NCBI GenBank assembly: GCA_032622095.1
Contig: CP136061.1
Coordinates: forward strand, 236,857,815 to 236,921,814
From: Siphonodentalium dalli
Lineage: Eukaryota; Mollusca; Scaphopoda; Gadilida; Siphonodentaliidae
Length of the DNA stretch: 64,000 bases
Reading direction: 5' to 3'
The notes beneath the pieces are model-generated. The model ran no database searches. It was not told the DNA's origin and worked only from the letters and a program-made list of their open reading frames with translations. The position numbers were made by a program, and so were the translations under genes. Positions 58,122 through 64,000 of this stretch are shown here, in pieces; within the stretch, counting starts at the first letter, position 1, and every line of letters starts with the position of its first letter.

Positions 58122-59212
58122 CATTCACATCACATGCAACTCAAATGGAGAGAAACGACCTCATCTTATTTTGATTGCCGCACAACTAAAGTTGAAAAAA
58201 ATAGTTCCAGTTCCCCTGGGACGTGCCTGTGTATGGTATATAGGAATACTACTTTAAATTCAGTCCGTAATTCTCTCTGGTAATTTAAGTTATGCATTTT
58301 CCAGAAGGGTGAAATGGTCTCATATCACAAAATTGGAGTCTGTACCCATACTCTGGATTTGCCCTCACTTGCATGGATATGAATTCCGGGAGGGCGAAAT
58401 AACCCCTTGACAACTGACACCCTTCCGGAAAATGCATAACTTAACTCCCAGGTGGCCGTGGTACAACACTGCTCGAAGGCATGCTTATGAAATGGCTCCA
58501 TGCACAACCTATACCATCTAATGATATTAGCAGGCAGGACCCCACCCCAATTTGGTTATTTAGTTATCTTCACTGGTTGGAAATTGGTCGCTTCCACTTG
58601 GAAATTGTGAAAGTTGTAGAAAATTAATAGTCTGAATACATGGCTGGATCTTATAGCCCAAATTTACAGGTTTATTTGGACTAAACTTAGAAAACATAAG
58701 CCTAAAATTCGGGCCTATTTTCAAATGCTGTCTACCAAGAGCTCCAGTGGAAAATCTATACTACGTACATGTACCTTAGCCCAGGGGGGGGGGGACTAAA
58801 TTTTTCAACCATAGTTGTTCGGCAATCGAAATAAGGTGAGGTCGTTTCTCTCCATTTGAATTGCATGTGATGTCAATGTAATACTCCCAACAAATGCATA
58901 TATGTGAAGTTATCTCGAAATATGAAGATAGTATGTCAAAATTTCGAGATCTTATCTTGAAATTTTTAGATGCTAAGTCGAAATTTCAACATGTTAAGTT
59001 GAAATTTCGAGAAGCTATCTCAAAATTTCAAGATAAAAATATTTCTGTTTATGTCCTAAATCAGCCACCATATCTTTTTTGTATAAAATGCATACAAACG
59101 CAAATAAAAAGGTTGTACACGCGTGCGGACCTTCGAAATGGGAATTTGACTTGGATGGCCAAACTGCTTTTTACTTATATATATAAAAATGTCTTAGTAA
59201 TTTCACCTGAGT

Positions 59213-60441
59213 TCACTTCACACATATTGACTTTTGAGTCTTTGTTTTGATGCCCAATGCCAGCAGTAATCGGAAAGCTATATAATCAATGATTTCTGCT
59301 TCATTCACCTGTGTTGAGAGTCTCCTGCGGACCCTTCTGAATGCATCCAAGACTAACGCCACCATGAATGTCATAAAGATGTGAATTACAAAGAACACAA
59401 ACAAAAAGTAAAACACTAGTCCTAACACGCGATTAGCTTCCTCGTAACCATAGAAGTCAATCTCACCAAGCACCCCAGCCCATAACGACATGAATGCTTT
59501 GGATATGTTGCTATAGTCTTCTAGAATCGATCCAAATATTATTGTTCCACTATGAGCAAATGCTATAAATATTAAGATTGCATAGATTCCAAAAGCTATG
59601 AGTTTGTATCCACATTCTATCAGTGTTTCTAGGAGGTAGGTTGTTTTGACGTTGAACCTGAACAGATACAATGTTTTCAGTGATAATGCTGCTGATAAAA
59701 ACGCAGCTATGACGTTGGCAAGATTATCCCAATAAACTGCAGTATAGAAGTCAACAAATTCTAGGCGATTGGAAGATTTAAATGTTCTGAGTGTAGTTCC
59801 AATCAGGATAATTTTCTTCATATACAGCGCTATGGTAGAGTAACACAGCAGAAGAATTGTAATCTCAATGTGGTTCCATGGTTGACGGATGTAGGTAAAA
59901 AATTTGACTCTTCTAATCCGACGAACCTCATTCACAGTGAGAATCGCTGTCTGGATGAAGAATATCAGCTGGAACACCATCACAATTATGTCCATCATGT
60001 CTGTGAATATATAGAGTCTAGCTGTATGGATGTGCTTTACTGGAAAAATCCGTCCAATGTTCGTGCACTCCAATGTCAACCTAGTAACGCTGAATACGTT
60101 TACACTAGGATTGAATTGCGTGAATTCCACAAACAATGCCTTCGTTCCCCTGTCGATCCAATCAGATTCTACTAATTTTTGTATGGTGGAGGCTGATTGG
60201 CTTAAATTCCCGGGCAGCAAAACAACATAACCCCCTCCAGAATATAAAGCAAATTGTCCATAGAAGGGTGAGGTTGAGAGGTCACTTTTATGTGAGTAAT
60301 GCCAAAAAGTCTTGAGATCAGTAGTCCCTGTTAATGGAATATCCCACGAGCCGTTATAGTCTCTTGTATCTTCCGTGATGTAGGAATATTCATTGACACT
60401 CAAGCAGACAGCAGTGCCATAGTAACCAGGTTCACATAAGT
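59213..60441 (-). CDS. Second copy of polycystin exon 7, inverted, intact
   Basis: 408 codons ending in TGA, with the same acceptor (CCTTTATTTCAG on the minus strand just beyond 60441) and the same phase as exon 7. It differs from the + strand copy at 12 residues (8 of them in the extracellular domain, including K to Q, N to D, N to K and Y to F) and at about 6 synonymous sites. The pore sequence LWAGVLGEIDF is identical. No exon 6 or other upstream exon exists on the minus strand between 60442 and 64000. It is thus an orphan exon, a silent cassette, or part of a gene running in from the right. Confidence 0.9.
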
Positions 60442-60779
60442 CTGAAATAAAGGAAGGAATGATAAGCAAATAGCAGCTAGGGCTCAACATGTACACCAGT
60501 CAATCTGACAGGTCACTGCTTCTGGTAGTCCAAGTCTGCTCGTACTAAAACCAGCTAAGATATTGGGATTGCGATATGCTAGTTTTAGTACGAGAAAATC
60601 CCACTGCCATTTGTATGACATGAGTTACATCCATGGTTTGTGGCGGGAATTGTAGTCTATTTTACTAATTGATTTGACCTAACAAATCAATACCTGATGC
60701 TATATATATATTGGAAAGAGTGACATCTTATGGTCATAATGGTGTATAATAATCTAACTTTCATGTTAAACTACACATA

Positions 60780-60955
60780 CAGTAATGCCCTAAGTAATCG
60801 ACTCCTTAAACACAGCAGAATTATGGCTAACTTTTCAGGATTTAGTCGGAAATATGGCTTGTTGCCATTCATCGGAAATCTCTCGGGGATAGATTTCCGA
60901 TGAATGGCAACAAGCCATATTTCCGACTAAATCCTGAAAAGCAGGCTTTAAAATT
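60780..60955. mobile_element. Palindromic MITE, truncated copy (right arm)
   Basis: Mirror of 26523-26682, starting CAGTAATGCCCTAAGTAATC after TA. The same end is missing as in the left copy, so truncation preceded the duplication. Confidence 0.78.
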
Positions 60956-61065
60956 CGACGCGAATCCGCGAATCCATTCGCGTAAATATTCGCGCAAACG
61001 AACTGACGAGAATCCACTTAGATTCGCGCGGTTCCACAGGTCCCTGGTACAATAGACCCCAAACA

Positions 61066-61089
61066 CCCAAAGACATATATGTCTTTGGG
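61066..61089. repeat. Perfect 24-bp palindrome at foldback junction
   Basis: CCCAAAGACATA is followed directly by TATGTCTTTGGG. With a 9-bp gap the symmetry extends over about 61035-61110 (CACAGGTCCCTGGTACAATA and inverse). It marks where the right arm turns back on itself. Confidence 0.88.
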
Positions 61090-62690
61090 TCTATTGTGCC
61101 AGGGACCTGTGCGCGGTTCTACTATTGAGATTCGCGTAGATTCGAGTATTCTCTCCTTGCCTAAGTTGGAATTCCCCCCGAGTCTTGTTTGTAATTAATT
61201 TTAGTCTCTGCTTGCAGAGGTGTGTCGCTTGCCAACCAATGAGATACATTCGTCACAGTTACATAATTTTGTCTGCTGGCATTAGCGACCTTGACCACGG
61301 ATTACCACTGACCATTAGAAATGTTCGTTCTTTTGTAGATATTAATCTTAGCCAATCAAACAAACCAACGCATCGGCATTTAAATCTCATCGAATTGATC
61401 GAATATCCATGTGACAAAATGGGAAGAATAAACTGAAATATTCCCTTTGAATACTCGTTATTTTTTTATCAAACTCATCGTTCACTAAGTTATAACGAAA
61501 TCGGGAACTGTGTTTATGTATGAAAGCATGTTTGTGAATGAAATCGATATCGAATTTTATACTTATTTATTTTTTTCTTTCTAATTCTATTCTGTTAATT
61601 TTCCCAATCTGAAAAGTTACGGTCCTTGTTCCCCATGCCAAATGTACGCTACCGTTCAGATGAACGGCCTTCAACTTCAAATGTATAATTTGCACGCCTA
61701 TTCAAAATAAAAATGGCGAAATGTATTTTTTTTAAAAGCTGCAGAAAAATGGCCTCTTGAAATTAGAGAGAACTTCAGGTTATTGGAAGAACTCTCCAAT
61801 AATACAAAATATTCAAAGGCAGTATGCCTATTATGTGAGAATGCCAAAACAATCTCAGATTGAGTGGATGATTTATTTGGACATTTTCCTTCCAGAAGCC
61901 AGGAAATGAGACTTGGGCATCCTCAAAATTAAAAATTTCCTCCCATGGCAGCCCATGGGGCCAACCATGGTGGCCCCATCGGATCCTGGGACCCTAAACA
62001 TGTGTTGGATTCTCGCAAATGTTTTTACGAGAATCCATATGGATACTACTAAAATATAATTAAATTTATGGCCTGGAAAATTTACCCATAATTCTGCTGT
62101 GTTTAAGGAGTCGATTACTTAGGGCATTACTGTAGAATATTCCGTTTATTAGGACTAACATTCAGTTTATTTGTATTGCAAGTGGGCCTACATGTATATT
62201 ACTTATTAGTTAAACATTTCTAACACAGAACATCTCACAATATATATTCAACTTATTTTACAAATTACTGGGTTTAAGAATTAATTCAATTTACAATCAC
62301 GTGATTTTATTTATTTTTAACTTACGATTGCTAGAATATTTTCGCCAGTATATGCCGATGTCACTTTGTGAGGTCAATTGAGTTTGCATACTTTTAAAAT
62401 TATGTCAACACTGCAGTAAATGTCTCTTTTCACATTAAATTACTGCTTTCAATTGACAACTGATGTGGTTTTCAGAACAAATATCAAGTCTTCTAAGGAA
62501 TAAACCTGTTTATTGTCATAATAGTGATATTTGATTACATTTAATTGTGGTTTTATTTGATCTGGTCGCTGATGCATAACTCATGTCATACAAATGGTAA
62601 CGGGATGTTCCTGTACTAAAACTAGCATCTCGCTATCCCAATATCTTAACTGGTTTTAGCAGACTTGGACTATGCTTCTGGGAGGCAATA
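61090..62690. repeat. Decayed third copy of the region upstream of exon 7 (+)
   Basis: In + orientation the order of anchors equals 26388-26945: GTCTATTGTGCCAGGGACCT at 61090, then the MITE end AAGGAGTCGATTACTTAGGG at about 62105, then CTCATGTCATACAAATGG to CAGACTTGGAC at 62578-62670. The anchors are spread over 1.6 kb by insertions, and homology stops before exon 7. The rest is AT-rich and unrecognised. Confidence 0.72.
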
Positions 62691-63196
62691 GTTCTTGTTA
62701 AGGCGGATACCCCCCACGATGAAAATTGAAATATGGGCAGGTCGGAAACAAATTACTTGACAATTCTAACAAACGACGGACGAAAATCCAACATTTTCAG
62801 ATAAAGAAAGAGGGATAACTCTAGAATGGAAAACGTCAATGAACACTCTTTCATATGCCCTCATGATGCCAAACCTGCATACCAAATTTCATAGAGATCC
62901 GATAAGCCATGGTTGAGATATATGAACGGAGGGACAGAAATCCAACATTTCCAGATAAACAAAGAGGGATAAAGCCCTCCTGTTGACAAACCTGCATACC
63001 AAATTTCATTTGAGATCCAATCGCCCATGGTTGAGATATAAGAGCGGACAGACAGTGGATGTAATCCAGAACAATCTTCTGGGATGGGCGGGTACAATTA
63101 TTTGTTCTCAAGAAATCCCTCGCTGATTTTTGAGAGCCTAATAGATCTCTTTTATTGTAAGCAATTTTTTGCAAAACAAAATATCATTGCCTTTTT
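62691..63196. repeat. Two-unit ~130-bp repeat with inverted core motif
   Basis: Units near 62855-62945 and 62975-63060 share CCTGCATACCAAATTTCAT, GAGATCC and CCATGGTTGAGATATA. Read on the minus strand each holds GAAATTTGGTATGCAGG. The 107-aa minus ORF is a repeat translation. Confidence 0.65.
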
Positions 63197-64000
63197 AGCT
63201 CAACTTTACAATGTAAAGTTTGAGCTATTGTCATGGGTTGGCGTCCATGCGCGATTCAACAATTTCCTTTGGCACGCCCTACAGGCCGCATCCCTTATCC
63301 GATCTTCACCAAACTTCATATGTAGCTATAGATAGGGTGACCTAGATGGGAATTTTTCAGAATTTCGATGAGTAACATGGCCACCAGCAGCCATCTTGGA
63401 TTTTAAATTTGAAACCATTGCACAACCTTCAGCCCGTATTTATGGCCGGATCATTTTATAATTTTGCAAGCACGATTGTGATCACCTGTAGATGGGAGCT
63501 ATCAAATTTGAATGATTTTCGATGAAAAACATGGCCGCCAGCAGCCATCTTGGATTTTACTCTTTGCATGACTAAATCATTTGGCACACCCTACAGACCA
63601 CAACCCTCATCCGATAATCACCAAACTTCATATGGATCTTCGGGGTGACCTCTAGATGGGAGCCTCCTATTTTGACAAAAATTTGTTGAAAAACATGGCC
63701 GCAAGCAGCCATCTTGGAATTTACTCTTTGTATGACTAAATACTTCGGCACACCCTACAGGCCACATCTCTCATCCGATCGTCACCAAACTTCATATGGA
63801 TCTTCAGGGTGACCTCTAGATGGGAATCTCCTATTTTTACCGAAATTTGTTCAAAAACAATATTTTCCTAAAAAAAGTTAAATATATATCTCCTAGAAGT
63901 ATCTTGCCCACTGAACTATATGGTATATTATCCCAAGTAGGAGGGGTTAACTCTCCGAGTTAAAAAAAAAAAACGTACGAAATTCTATGGTACATATCTT
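63197..64000. mobile_element. Helentron-associated-like element, third family, cut by window end
   Basis: It starts with the hairpin AGCTCAACTTTACAATGTAA + AGTTTGAGCT (63197-63226). Units of about 150-165 bp follow, with CAGCCATCTTGGATTTTACT at about 63390, 63540 and 63700, CTCATCCGAT, ACCAAACTTCATATGGATCT and GACCTCTAGATGGGAG. It is the same unit family as 7795-8600. The right end lies beyond the window. Confidence 0.72.

Larger units (their letters stand above)
52237..61077. repeat. Right arm of giant palindrome (outer part)
   Basis: Inverted counterpart of 26388-39472. Right-only sequence includes about 52342-53412 (with a hAT-like foldback), about 54830-55155 and 57999-58121. It ends at the perfect palindrome 61066-61089. 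Confidence 0.9.

Noticed and set aside
58030-58257. 75-aa ORF in the right arm
   Set aside because: It starts inside the 123-bp inserted element, and the left arm lacks it entirely.
61090-64000. Possible exon 6 for the second exon 7 copy
   Set aside because: The minus strand was read for the VWEYL / RLRQ signature next to splice sites; none was found within the window.

Overview
This window looks like nuclear DNA of an animal, most likely a marine invertebrate and plausibly a lophotrochozoan such as a mollusc. The reasons are low gene density, spliced genes with GT-AG introns, low GC, LINE and Helentron remains, and repeat styles I associate with bivalve-like genomes (short terminal hairpin followed by tandem units of about 160 bp). 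The species cannot be named from the sequence. No bacterial genes, CRISPR arrays, rRNA or tRNA genes were recognised.

One host gene can be reconstructed. It is a polycystin-1-like (PKD1-family) membrane protein on the + strand, in seven exons: 4374-4549, 5019-5120, 9059-9631, 10557-10813, 13562-13857, 25649-25787 and 27017-28245. All six junctions are GT-AG and in phase, giving about 923 residues: PLAT domain, ten membrane segments, the extracellular polycystin domain and the pore. The 5' end (GPS/GAIN part, first membrane segment) lies outside the window or was not recognised. The introns are crowded with non-autonomous DNA transposons (several TTAA-flanked families, TA-flanked palindromic MITEs, an 8-bp-TSD foldback), a 45-bp minisatellite split by a 4.2-kb long-inverted-repeat element, and Helentron-associated-like elements built from tandem units.

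From about 26.4 kb to 61.1 kb the window is a very large, heavily interrupted palindrome. The left arm (26388 to about 44.2 kb) and right arm (about 50.5 kb to 61077) match in inverted orientation at roughly 98% where sampled. Each arm carries an intact copy of the last exon of the polycystin gene: exon 7 at 27017-28245 on + and a second copy at 59213-60441 on -. They differ by 12 amino acids. The right arm ends in a perfect 24-bp palindrome at 61066-61089, after which a decayed third copy of the region upstream of exon 7 runs in + orientation to about 62.69 kb.

The arms differ by several mobile-element insertions whose empty sites can be read in the opposite arm. The left arm also holds a broken Helentron (39.5-43.9 kb; Rep remnant, PIF1-type helicase, C-terminal endonuclease) and a block with a broken THAP domain. 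Between the arms (44.2-50.5 kb) are two LINE 3' remnants, further MITEs, dispersed repeats and a long poly-G tract.

The most interesting possibility is that the second, inverted, intact pore exon acts as a spare cassette that inversion or gene conversion could exchange. The main competing explanation is an assembly or haplotype artefact.
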